The position numbers and the translations under genes are program-made. From the NCBI GenBank assembly GCA_964474655.1, contig CAYYTU010000013.1, positions 1 to 63,762 on the forward strand: a stretch of DNA of 63,762 nucleotides, in the 5' to 3' direction. Positions 7,838-15,759 of this stretch are shown piece by piece; within the stretch, counting starts at the first letter, position 1; the number at the start of each line of letters is the position of its first letter. The notes below the pieces were generated by a model that worked only from the letters and a program-made list of their open reading frames with translations, made no database searches and was not told the origin of the DNA. Source of the DNA: CAYYTU01 sp964474655. GTDB taxonomy: Bacteria > Chloroflexota > Anaerolineae > B4-G1.

Positions 7838-8443
7838 ATGACGACAGCGCGTGTAGGAAATGAGGCCCCGGATTTTGAGGCTTCGGCCTATCTGGTCGAT
7901 GAGGGTTTTAAGAACGTGAAACTCTCTGACTATCGGGGTCAGTGGGTAGTGCTCTGTTTCTATCCCGGCGACTTTACCTTCGTTTGACCGACGGAATTGT
8001 CGGCAGTTGCCGTCAAGTATCCGGAGTTGCAGGAGTTAGGCGTTGAAGTATTGGCAATGAGTGTAGATAGCCGCTTCACGCACAAGATTTGGAACCAGGT
8101 TGAACTATCGAAGATGGTGGACGGAGGTATCCCTTTTCCGATGCTTTCCGACGCCGGAGGGCGGATTGGAAAGGCCTATGGAGTGTACGACGAGGCGGCG
8201 GGCGTAGATATTAGAGGGCGTTTTATCATTGACCCCGACGGTGTGGTGCAGGCTATGGAGGTGCTGACGCCGCCGGTGGGACGGAACCCCGACGAGCTGA
8301 TCCGTCAGATTCAGGCCTTCCAGCACGTCCGGGAGACCGACGGCGCGGAGGCAACGCCTTCGGGCTGGGCGCCCGGCGATACGACACTCAAGCCTGGTCC
8401 CGACCTGGCGGGCAAGGTTTGGGAAGTCTGGCAACCAGAGTAG
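7838..8443 (+). CDS. prxU: Peroxiredoxin with in-frame TGA (probable selenocysteine) at the peroxidatic position
   Basis: A 201-codon AhpC/Prx1-type thiol peroxidase read through a TGA at 7985-7987 (codon 50). The context GDFTFV-TGA-PTELSA is the peroxidatic motif DFTFVCPTE with TGA exactly where Cys should be, so Sec is the natural reading. The usual C-terminal resolving Cys (VCPAxW) is replaced by ATPSGW. The only Cys is Cys 40, so it would work as a 1-Sec enzyme needing an external reductant; rubredoxin, glutaredoxin and FTR-like genes are nearby. AAAGGAGGAATCTCAA precedes the ATG at 7838. The frame is open upstream to 7655 but without a comparable ribosome site. A sequencing error or a recent nonsense mutation is the alternative. 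Confidence 0.85.
7988..8014 (+). other. Candidate bacterial SECIS hairpin
   Basis: Directly after the TGA, GACGGAATTG (7990-7999) pairs with CAGTTGCCGTC (8004-8014) as two 5-bp helices with one bulged G and a TCGG loop (8000-8003). The loop lies 12-15 bases after TGA and has a G near its top, as bacterial SECIS elements do, though a little close. An exclusive alternative is CCGAC (7988-7992) with GTCGG (7999-8003). Assignment is by inspection only. Confidence 0.5.
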
Positions 8444-8454
8444 GATGATGACGG

Positions 8455-8476
8455 GGGGCTTGGTACGACAAGCCCC
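8455..8476 (+). terminator. Hairpin after the peroxiredoxin gene
   Basis: Perfect 8-bp stem GGGGCTTG/CAAGCCCC with a 6-base loop, followed by TTCGTTG. The T tract is weak, so it may be a partial terminator or an RNA-stabilising stem. Confidence 0.5.
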
Positions 8477-8508
8477 TTCGTTGCTGATACGTGAGCGTAG
8501 AGGATGCT

Positions 8509-9018
8509 ATGGGAGAGAAGACAAAGGAGAATTTGTATGAGGCGTTTGTCGGCGAGGCGAAGGCCTATCATCGGCTGTTAGCGTTCTCGCGCCGAGCGGA
8601 GCAGCAGGGGTTTATGCAAATCGCCAAGTTGTTTAGGGCCGTTGCCGCTGCCGAGGGTGTCCACGCCGAACGTCACTTGCGCTTGCTGGGTGAGGCGGTA
8701 GTGCGGGATACTCAGAAAAACCTGGAGTATTCCTTTGAGCAAGAGACCACGGTCAACGAGGTCTATTACCCGCAGTTCATCAAGGAGGCGATGGAGGAGG
8801 GCGAAAAGGCCGCTGAGATCACCTTCAGCCAGGCGCGAGACGTGGAAGCGATCCACGCCAAACTCTACGATCATGCCCTCAAGGCTATGTTGCGAGACGA
8901 GACGCATGATTACTACGTCTGCGAGGTGTGCGGCTATATCGCCGAGCGCGAACCGCCGGATCAGTGCCCGATCTGCAATGCGAAGCGGGAAAACTTCCGT
9001 CGCGTGAATTCGTGCTAG
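8509..9018 (+). CDS. rbr: Rubrerythrin
   Basis: A 169-residue non-haem diiron NADH-linked peroxidase of anaerobes. An N-terminal four-helix ferritin-like domain (residues about 1-130) carries the diiron carboxylate/His pattern (EAFVGEAKAYHR, AAEGVHAERH, EEGEKAAE, ARDVEAIH). A C-terminal rubredoxin domain has CEVCGY and CPIC. It reduces H2O2 with electrons from rubredoxin. The ATG at 8509 was preferred to the in-frame GTG at 8491 because AGAGG precedes it at about the right distance. It sits directly after the peroxiredoxin, so two different peroxidases are encoded side by side. Confidence 0.95.
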   Translation: MGEKTKENLYEAFVGEAKAYHRLLAFSRRAEQQGFMQIAKLFRAVAAAEGVHAERHLRLLGEAVVRDTQKNLEYSFEQETTVNEVYYPQFIKEAMEEGEKAAEITFSQARDVEAIHAKLYDHALKAMLRDETHDYYVCEVCGYIAEREPPDQCPICNAKRENFRRVNSC

Positions 9019-9039
9019 CGAGCAAGGAGGTGGCTCTTG

Positions 9040-9219
9040 ATGTCGGAGGTTCTGTGTGATTATTGTGGTGAGTCGGTGGACGAAGCTCCCATCCGCCGAG
9101 GTCAACGCGTTTATTGTTCCGAGGCCTGCGCGTTCGAAGCCAAACGGAGCCAGGACTGCTCGGGACGGAGCGACTCGGTGATGAGTCGGGGAAGCGTCCA
9201 TCGTCCGAAGAGTGAGTAA
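9040..9219 (+). CDS. Small zinc-ribbon/TRASH-like protein
   Basis: A 59-residue protein with two cysteine pairs, CDYCG near residue 6 and CSEAC near residue 26, giving a treble-clef or TRASH-like metal knuckle. The second half is polar and lacks motifs. The AAGGAGG at 9024-9030 supports the ATG at 9040. The end overlaps the ribosome site of the DJ-1 gene, so the two are coupled. TRASH-type knuckles bind metals and often accompany metal or oxidative stress genes; no specific function can be given. Confidence 0.7.
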   Translation: MSEVLCDYCGESVDEAPIRRGQRVYCSEACAFEAKRSQDCSGRSDSVMSRGSVHRPKSE

Positions 9220-9235
9220 GGAGGGTAGAATCACG

Positions 9236-9748
9236 TTGGAAGAAAAGCATATAGTCGTTCTGGTCGAGGATCACTACGAGGACCTGGAGCTGTGGTATCC
9301 GCTCCTTCGCATGCGAGAGGCCGGCGCCAGGGTCAGCGTCGTCGGCTTGACCGCAGGGGAGACGTATCATAGCAAGCACGACTATCCCGTGACGGCGGAC
9401 GCGGCGGCCGATGGTGTCTTGCCCGATGACATCGACGCCGTGATAATCCCTGGAGGCTACGCCCCGGATCGCATACGTCGTCATCAGGCGATGTTGGATC
9501 TGGTGCAAGGTGTCTTCGAGCGCGGCGGCGTTGTGGCGTTCATATGTCACGCCGGCTGGGTGCCGATCTCCGCTGGCATCGTGGAGGGAAAAACTGTCAC
9601 TTCGTACTTCGCCATCAAGGACGATCTCACCAACGCTGGGGCGAACTGGGTCGATCAGGAGGTGGTGCAGGACGGGAACCTGATCAGCTCGCGTACGCCG
9701 GATGACTTGCCAGCGTTCTGTCGGGCGATCATCAGCGCACTGGCGTGA
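9236..9748 (+). CDS. DJ-1/PfpI family protein (class I glutamine amidotransferase-like)
   Basis: A 170-residue DJ-1/PfpI superfamily protein. The nucleophile elbow AFICHAGW places Cys 104 next to His 105, as in PfpI and YhbO-like proteins, which act as proteases, glyoxalases or stress chaperones. GGYAPDRIR around residue 73 and an acidic residue near the N-terminus complete the usual site. The TTG at 9236 was chosen because AAGGAGG at 9217-9223 lies 12 bases upstream; the GTG at 9212 is an alternative. It follows the small zinc-ribbon gene in the peroxide defence run. Exact activity is undetermined. Confidence 0.88.
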   Translation: MEEKHIVVLVEDHYEDLELWYPLLRMREAGARVSVVGLTAGETYHSKHDYPVTADAAADGVLPDDIDAVIIPGGYAPDRIRRHQAMLDLVQGVFERGGVVAFICHAGWVPISAGIVEGKTVTSYFAIKDDLTNAGANWVDQEVVQDGNLISSRTPDDLPAFCRAIISALA

Positions 9749-9820
9749 GCTCGTGGTCGCTGGATCTAACGTCTCGACAAATCCAGAAGCGCTGCAACAC
9801 CAATCATTAAGGAGGATGTG

Positions 9821-10030
9821 ATGAAAGCGAAAGTAGATCGTGATCTGTGCATTGGCTCGGCGATGTGCATTGCCACAGCGCCAGAAGTGTTCGAGCTGGA
9901 TGACGAGGGTCTATCCTATGTCGCCGATCCCGATGCCGGCGATGATGATTTGCTCCGCGATGCGGCCGAAGGCTGCCCGGTGCAGGCTATCATCCTGGAG
10001 GACGATGAGGGAGATCAGGTTTACCCGTAG
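9821..10030 (+). CDS. Small ferredoxin, [3Fe-4S] or [4Fe-4S] type
   Basis: A 69-residue acidic ferredoxin with Cys 10, Cys 16 and Cys 52 followed by Pro. The middle cysteine of the 4Fe pattern is Ser 13, so a [3Fe-4S] cluster is likely, as in CYP-linked ferredoxins. TAAGGAGGATGTG precedes the ATG. It lies 74 bases upstream of the encapsulated ferritin, so it may supply electrons to release iron from the encapsulin; that link is inferred from position. It could equally serve the nearby diiron proteins. Confidence 0.88.
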   Translation: MKAKVDRDLCIGSAMCIATAPEVFELDDEGLSYVADPDAGDDDLLRDAAEGCPVQAIILEDDEGDQVYP

Positions 10031-10104
10031 CTGTTCGATTGCGGCTCGTCATGTCAAACGCGATGGGCAACGATAGTTATATATACTGCAGGAGGTAAGA
10101 CTAG

Positions 10105-10485
10105 ATGCCAGAATTTGTCAATCCATTCAGTGGAACGGTACCGGAACGTAAGCTGACGAAGGAAGAGTTGATCCGAGCGATTCGTCTGAACGTCGCTGCT
10201 GAGCACGAGGCGATTCACCTCTATATGGCGCACGCCGACGCCACTGATCATCCGCTGGCGAAGCAGGTGCTGGTCGACATCGCCAACGAGGAGCGCGAGC
10301 ACGTGGGCGAGTTCAACCGTCTGCTTGAGATTTTGACCGGCGATGAGGCCGAGTGGTTGGCGGAGGGCCGCGAGGAGGTGGATGAGATGGTCGCCGAGCT
10401 CGGCGCCGCCGACGCGGAGGAAGCGGGAGAGCCAGAAAGCTCCTCGGATGACACTGAGACGACGGTTGGATCGCTGCGGGATTAG
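10105..10485 (+). CDS. Encapsulated ferritin-like protein (EncFtn)
   Basis: A 126-residue cargo ferroxidase for an encapsulin nanocompartment. It has the half-ferritin fold of EncFtn: one pair of helices with Glu 33, Glu 63 and His 66 matching the E32/E62/H65 iron ligands of the Rhodospirillum protein, with the metal site formed at a dimer interface. An acidic linker (residues 98-117) leads to the C-terminal TTVGSLRD, the conserved encapsulin loading peptide. It lies 56 bases before the shell gene. Function: oxidise Fe(II) and deliver it for mineral storage inside the shell. Confidence 0.96.
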   Translation: MPEFVNPFSGTVPERKLTKEELIRAIRLNVAAEHEAIHLYMAHADATDHPLAKQVLVDIANEEREHVGEFNRLLEILTGDEAEWLAEGREEVDEMVAELGAADAEEAGEPESSSDDTETTVGSLRD

Positions 10486-10541
10486 GGCACGCCCGAGAAA
10501 GAGAATCCCGACCACTTTTGACTGATTAGAGGAGGAATTTA

Positions 10542-11339
10542 ATGGCAAACAAGTATTTAGCTCGTGAAGATGCACCTTTTGGCGACGATCTATGGAAGGC
10601 GCTGGATGAGGCGATGGTTGAGGCGGCCAAGTCGGAGCTGGTGGGCCGTCGACTGCTGGAGCTCGAAGGCCCCTATGGCTTGGGCTTGAAGTCGGTGCCC
10701 CTCAAGGACGAGGTGGCGGAATCTGGCCTTGTGGCCAGCAAGACGCTCCCCCTGGTTATGATCCAGGAGGAGTTCACCCTGGGTGCACGCGACCTGGCGA
10801 ACTTCGAGCGCGAAGGCCTGACGCTTGACCGCAGTGCGGTGGCGGAGGCCGCGATGGCCGTGGCTTGCTGGGAGGATGAGCTGATCTTCCAGGGTGAGGC
10901 GTCGCTGGGCGTGCCTGGCTTGATGACGGTTGAGGGCGCACACAGCCTGGAGCTTTCCGACTGGAGTGAGGTCGGCGCGGCAGCCGAGGATCTGATCGAG
11001 GCTGTCACAGCCCTTGATGGCGCCGGTTTCCACGGCCCGTATACGCTGGCGCTGACCCCGAGCCGGTACAACTTGCTCTTCCGGCGCTATGAACGGGGTA
11101 ACTTCAGCGAGATGGAGCACGTTAAGACGCTCGTGACCGAGGGCGTGTATAAGGCCCCTGTGCTAGAAAGTGGCGGCGTGCTGATGGCGACTGGCCGGCA
11201 GTACGCTTCCCTGGTGATGGGCCAGGATATGACCGTCGGTTTCGTTGGTCCCGAGGGCGATCGGGTGGCCTTCACCGTCTCCGAAAGCCTCGTGCCCCGC
11301 GTCCGAAGAGCCGAAGCGATTTGCATCTTGGAAGGCTAA
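10542..11339 (+). CDS. Encapsulin shell protein (family 1, HK97 fold)
   Basis: A 265-residue shell protein of the linocin/encapsulin family that self-assembles into an icosahedral compartment. Family sequence is visible at the N-terminus (YLAREDAPFGDDLWKALDEA, then AAKSELVGRRLLELEGP) and in the central part (ALTPSRYNLLFRRY and VYKAPVLESGGVLMA). The conserved hydrophobic groove for the cargo peptide is expected from the N-terminal helix and the P domain. GGAGGAATTTA precedes the ATG. The EncFtn immediately upstream identifies it as an iron-storage encapsulin. A terminator follows. Confidence 0.97.
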   Translation: MANKYLAREDAPFGDDLWKALDEAMVEAAKSELVGRRLLELEGPYGLGLKSVPLKDEVAESGLVASKTLPLVMIQEEFTLGARDLANFEREGLTLDRSAVAEAAMAVACWEDELIFQGEASLGVPGLMTVEGAHSLELSDWSEVGAAAEDLIEAVTALDGAGFHGPYTLALTPSRYNLLFRRYERGNFSEMEHVKTLVTEGVYKAPVLESGGVLMATGRQYASLVMGQDMTVGFVGPEGDRVAFTVSESLVPRVRRAEAICILEG

Positions 11340-11374
11340 TCGCTGAGAACTGGGCTTTGATATGAGGCAAACCT

Positions 11375-11432
11375 GACCCGACGTGGAGAGCACTTGAGCC
11401 TTACGGTTACACTCTGCGTCGGGTCTTTCATT
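11375..11432 (+). terminator. Terminator after encapsulin
   Basis: The 9-bp stem GACCCGACG (11375-11383) pairs with CGTCGGGTC (11417-11425), followed by TTTCATT. The inner GGAGA/TCT may extend it. It closes the ferredoxin-EncFtn-encapsulin unit. Confidence 0.7.
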
Positions 11433-11516
11433 AGCTGCGTACAGGGCCTTTCGTGTAACGGATGAGACTGCACGGATGCAGACGTTGGATCGAATTAGAC
11501 AATAAAGGAGGCGATG

Positions 11517-11984
11517 ATGGCAGTTTTTGAGGCAGTACAAGCACTTGGGATGGCGATGGCAATCGAGGAGAACGGCAAGGCATTCTACGAGACGGCAGCC
11601 GAAAGAAGCGAAGACGCTGAGGTCAAGGCCTTATTTACGGATCTGGCGGGCAAGGAAGAAGCGCATTACCATACCTTTGAGCAGATGTTGGAGAATGCGA
11701 ATCCGATGCCGGCCTCGCAAAACCAGGACGTGCAGGAGTATGCGGCTTATCTGGAGACCGCGCTCGATCACGCCCTCTTCGCCGGGTCGGACAAGGCGGT
11801 TCGGATGGCCGAGCAGGCCGAGGATCGAGAGTCGGCCCTGCGAGCGGCGATGGGATTCGAGAAAGATACGATGTTGTTCTACTATGATCTGCGCGAGATG
11901 GTAGATGAAGGCGATCGGGAGCTGGTAACCGATATTATCCGGGAGGAGAAGGGCCACCTTCGACGCTTGGCGAAGTTGGCCTAG
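11517..11984 (+). CDS. Ferritin-like/erythrin-domain protein without rubredoxin
   Basis: A 155-residue four-helix bundle of the rubrerythrin-like ferritin superfamily. The diiron pattern shows in AIEENGKAFYE, LAGKEEAHYHTFE, FEKDTMLFYYD and IREEKGHLRR. It lacks a rubredoxin domain and an encapsulin targeting tail. AAAGGAGGCG precedes two consecutive ATGs at 11514 and 11517; the second is better spaced. It is followed 9 bases later by the flavodiiron gene, so it probably shares a transcript with that O2 reductase. A role as diiron peroxidase or iron store is likely, but the reaction is not defined by sequence alone. Confidence 0.88.
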   Translation: MAVFEAVQALGMAMAIEENGKAFYETAAERSEDAEVKALFTDLAGKEEAHYHTFEQMLENANPMPASQNQDVQEYAAYLETALDHALFAGSDKAVRMAEQAEDRESALRAAMGFEKDTMLFYYDLREMVDEGDRELVTDIIREEKGHLRRLAKLA

Positions 11985-11993
11985 GAGAGAGCG

Positions 11994-13193
11994 ATGCCAC
12001 CGATTGAGATTAAGCCGGATATTTATTGGATCGGCGTCAACGATCGTACGACCGATCTCTTTGAGGGCCTGTGGCCAATCACGCAGGAGGGCGTCTCTTA
12101 TAATGCTTACTTGATCGACGATCAGAAGAAGGCGGTCGTTGATCTGAGCAAGGCGCTCAAATCGGACGATTTTCTGGATCAGATGCATCAGCTTGTCAAT
12201 TTGCCCGAATTGGATTACGTGATTATCAATCATATGGAGCCGGACCACTCCGGCGTCTTGCGCACGTTGCGGATGGCGGCGCCGGAGGTCACGATTCTTG
12301 GTTCCAAGAAGACGAGCGAGATGTTGGAGGCGTTTTATGGCATCACGGAGGGCGTTGAGGTCGTCGAGGATGGCGACACGCTTTCTCTGGGCGAGCATAC
12401 ATTGCGCTTCTTCTCCACCCCTTTTGTCCATTGGCCGGAGACGATGATGACCTATGACGAGGAGGAGGAAATTCTCTTCTCCTGCGATGCCTTCGGCAGC
12501 TACGGGGCGCTCCGAGGTGCTATCTTCGACGACGATTGTGCCACCCGTGATTTCTACGAGAAAGAGGCATTGCGCTACTACGTCAACATCGTGGCGATGT
12601 TCAGTCGCCCGACGCTGAACGCGATTAAGAAGCTCGCAGACCTGCCGGTTTCGGTGATCGCGCCTTCGCACGGTCTGATCTGGCGCCAGAACCCGGACCG
12701 CATTGTGGAGCTGTATAAACAGTGGGCCGAATATGCTGGTCAACCCGGCGACGTCGGCGTGACGCTGCTCTATGGCTCGATGTACGGCAACACCGAGAAG
12801 ATGATGGACGCTGTGGCTCAAGGTGTTTCTGAAGAGGGCGTTCCGGTGGATATCTTCGACGTGCGACATACGCACGTCAGCTATATCCTGCCGTCGCTGT
12901 GGATGAAGCGTGGCGTCCTCGTCGGCGCACCGACGTACGAGGGCGGGCTCTTCCCGCCGATGGCCCACGCGCTTGATATAGCGGTACATAAGCGCATTCG
13001 GGGCAAGACGGCCGCTTACTTTGGCAGTTATGGATGGAGCGGAGGAGCGCGGCGCGAGTTTGAGGGCATTGTGGAATCGCTCAAGTGGAAATTGACAGAG
13101 TCATTTGAGTTCAACGGCGGCCCGACGGACGAGGATCTACGGCAGGGCGCAGCGTTTGGCGCCGAATTTGCCCGTTCGATCAAGGAGGGTTGA
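11994..13193 (+). CDS. fprA: FprA-type flavodiiron protein
   Basis: A 399-residue A-type flavodiiron protein that reduces O2 to water and/or NO to N2O. The N-terminal metallo-beta-lactamase-like domain has the diiron motif HMEPDH (His 80, Glu 82, Asp 84, His 85), with further ligands in PFVHWPETM, SCDAFGS and APSHGLIW. The C-terminal flavodoxin domain starts near residue 255 with LLYGSMYGNTEKM, an FMN phosphate loop. Rubredoxin, encoded upstream, is the usual donor. It starts 9 bases after the ferritin-like gene and ends 8 bases before the SDR gene. Key ligands are intact. Confidence 0.96.
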   Translation: MPPIEIKPDIYWIGVNDRTTDLFEGLWPITQEGVSYNAYLIDDQKKAVVDLSKALKSDDFLDQMHQLVNLPELDYVIINHMEPDHSGVLRTLRMAAPEVTILGSKKTSEMLEAFYGITEGVEVVEDGDTLSLGEHTLRFFSTPFVHWPETMMTYDEEEEILFSCDAFGSYGALRGAIFDDDCATRDFYEKEALRYYVNIVAMFSRPTLNAIKKLADLPVSVIAPSHGLIWRQNPDRIVELYKQWAEYAGQPGDVGVTLLYGSMYGNTEKMMDAVAQGVSEEGVPVDIFDVRHTHVSYILPSLWMKRGVLVGAPTYEGGLFPPMAHALDIAVHKRIRGKTAAYFGSYGWSGGARREFEGIVESLKWKLTESFEFNGGPTDEDLRQGAAFGAEFARSIKEG

Positions 13194-13201
13194 GAGAGAC
13201 G

Positions 13202-13921
13202 ATGACGGATAATCTATCGGGAAAGGTCATTTTGATCGGTGGGGCGACGGGAGCGCTTGGCTCCGTCGTAGCGCGTGAGTTCGCACGGACGGAGGCTAAC
13301 CTGGTCTTGACCGGCACCGCGGAGGAGGATCTGGAGGAGCTGGTCGATGATCTCAACTTGTCGGCGGAGTGTGTCCTCGCCGCCGCGGTCGACGCCACCG
13401 ACGCCGACAGCGTCGAGACGCTGGTCTCCGACGTGGTGGAGCGCTTCGACGGGCTTCACGCGCTGGTGAACACCATCGGCGGGTGGGGCGGCGGCAAGAC
13501 GGTGGCCGAGACGCCGGTCGAGCAGTGGGAGTGGATGCTGACACTCAATTTGCACTCGGCGTTTCTGCTCTCGCGAGCAGTGCTGCCGCACATGCTGGAG
13601 GCCGGCTGGGGGCGCATCGTGCACACCAGCTCCAAGACGGCGGTCGAGCCGCGCGCCAAACAGGCGGGTTACGCCGTGGCCAAGATGGGGCTGGTCACCC
13701 TCACCGAGGTGATCGCCGCCGAGGTCAAGGGCTCCGGCGTCACCGCTAACGTGGTGCTGCCCAGCATCATCGACACGCCGGCGAACCGGAAGATGATGTC
13801 GAGCGCCGACACCAGCACCTGGGTCCCGCCAGCGCACATCGCCGCGACGATGCGCTTCCTCTGCTCGGACGAGGCGGCGTCGATCAACGGCGCACGGATA
13901 CCGATCTACGCCGCGGTATAA
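13202..13921 (+). CDS. Short-chain dehydrogenase/reductase (SDR)
   Basis: A 239-residue classical SDR. The NAD(P)-binding GGATGALG is at residues 13-20. The catalytic set is Ser 143 or 144, Tyr 157 and Lys 161 in YAVAK. NTIGGWGG stands in for the NNAG motif near residue 90. The ATG at 13202 has AAGGAGGG 12 bases upstream, a little far; a TTG at 13190 is possible. It lies in line with the flavodiiron gene. The substrate cannot be told from sequence. This gene has higher GC than its neighbours. Confidence 0.88.
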   Translation: MTDNLSGKVILIGGATGALGSVVAREFARTEANLVLTGTAEEDLEELVDDLNLSAECVLAAAVDATDADSVETLVSDVVERFDGLHALVNTIGGWGGGKTVAETPVEQWEWMLTLNLHSAFLLSRAVLPHMLEAGWGRIVHTSSKTAVEPRAKQAGYAVAKMGLVTLTEVIAAEVKGSGVTANVVLPSIIDTPANRKMMSSADTSTWVPPAHIAATMRFLCSDEAASINGARIPIYAAV

Positions 13922-14006
13922 CTTGTAGAAACGTCATGTGGGAGGCGTCTCCGACGCCGAAAAGCATTCCACAACACCAGATTCACATATCCCAAGGAGA
14001 TACACT

Positions 14007-15395
14007 ATGGCTTCTATACTGATCAAGGACGCACGCTATGTCATCGCATCCCCGCCCTTTAACATCATTGAGGGCGGCTCGGTCCTCATTGAGGATAATC
14101 GCATCGTGGAAGTGGCCCCGGAGGTGACGTTGGAGGAGGGGGATGAGCCGGACGTCGTCATCGACGCTAGCGACAAGATTGTGATGCCGGGTCTGGTGGA
14201 CGCTCATACGCATCTGCTCGAATGTCATCAGTTTGCCCTGTTCGGGTACCTGGAAGAACCGTTGATGGGCATCGGGGACGCGCTGGACAAGGTGGTCTGG
14301 CCAGCCTGGTCGTGGATCCCCGAGGAGGCGGCCTATGACCTGCAGATGCTCGGGCTGCTGAACCTGCTCAAGACCGGCACCACGGCCTGCTCCGATGCGG
14401 GGATGTTCCCCGACGAGACGGGCCGCGCCTCGGTGGATGCTGGCTTGCGCGTCGAGCTGGCACCGACGCTGATCACCAGCCTATGCCTGAAGGACTCCAA
14501 CGGGCCGGAGGATGATCTGGCGCGGACGGAGGAGGCGATCAAGCGTTGGCACGGCGCCGCCGATGACCGCATCACGTATCGAGTCCATCCCTCGGCCACT
14601 TACAATTGCCACGAGTGGTTCCTGGAGGCGTGCGCCGAGCTGGCGGATGAGTATGAGGTCGGGCTGGCGACGCATATGGCCGAGTCGGTCGATGAGGCGG
14701 AGCGTGCCAAAGAGATCTGGCCCGAGGGCGAGGTCCAGCGAGCCTACGATCTGGGCCTGATGGGGCCGCGCAGCCTCTTCTTCCACAGCTGCATTTTGGA
14801 TGATGAGGAGATCGCGCTGTACGCCGAGACGGGGACGTCGGTGGCGCACTGCCCGCTCACCAACTTGATCCTGGGCAACGTGGCCCGTGTGCCCAAGATG
14901 CTGGCCGAAGGCGTCAACGTCGGCCTGGGCACCGATATGCCGACCAATGACCTGTTCAACGTGATGCGCTCGGTCTCGCAGATTCACACCATCATGCCGC
15001 GCGAGCATCGCGGGCTGGCCCCCTGGGGCCCCTACGAGATGGCGACCGTGGGCGGCGCACGGGCGCTCAATCTGGAGGACGAGATCGGCACGCTGGAGCC
15101 TGGCAAGAAGGCGGACCTCATCACGCTGGACTTGGAGCACAACACGCGGCTCTTCCCGTTGACGCCGCAGGTGCTGTATACGATGTTGACCGTCAACGGG
15201 AGTGGGATGGACGTGGCCGACGTGATCGTCGACGGCGAGATTCTGATGCGGGATCGGGAGATACCGCACCTGGATGAGGACGCCATCATCGCCCGCGCCC
15301 AGGAATGGACGGACGAGTTCATCCAGTATTACCTGGAGAAGGTCGAGAAAGGCGAGCCGCTGGTCGAGCAGGTACACGAGGAGTTCCAATCTTAG
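14007..15395 (+). CDS. Amidohydrolase family metal-dependent deaminase/hydrolase
   Basis: A 462-residue TIM-barrel enzyme of the AtzA/TrzN/MTA-SAH deaminase type. Metal ligands are visible as HTH (His 67 and His 69), His in LATHMAES, His in RSLFFHSC and Asp in GLGTDMPTND. The beta-sandwich halves are at both ends (GSVLIEDNRIVEV; GKKADLITLDL). Members deaminate or dechlorinate heterocycles, including adenosine derivatives. AAGGAGATACACT precedes the ATG. It is in line with the redox genes and is followed 35 bases later by a cytochrome c lipoprotein; a functional tie is not obvious. The C-terminal 45 residues are an extra helical extension. Confidence 0.88.
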   Translation: MASILIKDARYVIASPPFNIIEGGSVLIEDNRIVEVAPEVTLEEGDEPDVVIDASDKIVMPGLVDAHTHLLECHQFALFGYLEEPLMGIGDALDKVVWPAWSWIPEEAAYDLQMLGLLNLLKTGTTACSDAGMFPDETGRASVDAGLRVELAPTLITSLCLKDSNGPEDDLARTEEAIKRWHGAADDRITYRVHPSATYNCHEWFLEACAELADEYEVGLATHMAESVDEAERAKEIWPEGEVQRAYDLGLMGPRSLFFHSCILDDEEIALYAETGTSVAHCPLTNLILGNVARVPKMLAEGVNVGLGTDMPTNDLFNVMRSVSQIHTIMPREHRGLAPWGPYEMATVGGARALNLEDEIGTLEPGKKADLITLDLEHNTRLFPLTPQVLYTMLTVNGSGMDVADVIVDGEILMRDREIPHLDEDAIIARAQEWTDEFIQYYLEKVEKGEPLVEQVHEEFQS

Positions 15396-15430
15396 GGCCA
15401 GCTGCTGGCGGTATTTACGGAAGGAGGATT

Positions 15431-15742
15431 ATGATGAGCGTTACTGGATCAAAGAGAGAATTATGTCTGGGGTTAGTCGTGGGGTTGATCGTGGCGTTGA
15501 GCGTCTTGACTGCCTGTGGCGGCGAGGCCCCCGGCGGCGAGACCACGGCTACCGCCGATGGCGAGGCGTTGCTTCAGGAACGCTGCACGGAATGTCACGA
15601 CTTGGGGCGCGTTGAGTCGGCCGAGAAAACGCGCGAGGAATGGGAAGATAATGTCGCTCGGATGGTCAGCAAGGGAGCGCAGTTGGACGCGGATGAGCAA
15701 TCTGTGCTGGTTGATTATCTGGCCGATACGTATGCTCCGTAG
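15431..15742 (+). CDS. Small c-type cytochrome lipoprotein
   Basis: A 103-residue exported haem protein. A signal peptide ends in the lipobox VLTAC with Cys 29 as the lipidation site, then a Gly/Thr-rich linker. A single haem-binding CTECH lies at residues 52-56 and a probable axial Met at 78 in ARMVSKGA. The remaining fold is a short cytochrome c domain of the kind used as periplasmic or surface electron carrier. AAGGAGGATT precedes the ATG at 15431. It is the only clearly haem-containing protein in the island and places part of the system outside the membrane. Confidence 0.88.
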   Translation: MMSVTGSKRELCLGLVVGLIVALSVLTACGGEAPGGETTATADGEALLQERCTECHDLGRVESAEKTREEWEDNVARMVSKGAQLDADEQSVLVDYLADTYAP

Positions 15743-15759
15743 ATGTGAGGAGGAAACCG

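Noticed and set aside
7655..7987. A separate short gene ending at the TGA in front of the peroxiredoxin
   Set aside because: The homology runs straight through the TGA, and the ribosome site is at 7838, so this is the N-terminal half of one gene plus upstream noncoding sequence.
7838..8443. A plain pseudogene reading of the peroxiredoxin
   Set aside because: The only interruption is TGA at the catalytic codon while all other positions are conserved; random decay would rarely choose that codon alone.
13353..13749. Overlapping Arg/Ala-rich frames in the SDR gene
   Set aside because: They are alternative-frame shadows of a GC-rich coding region.
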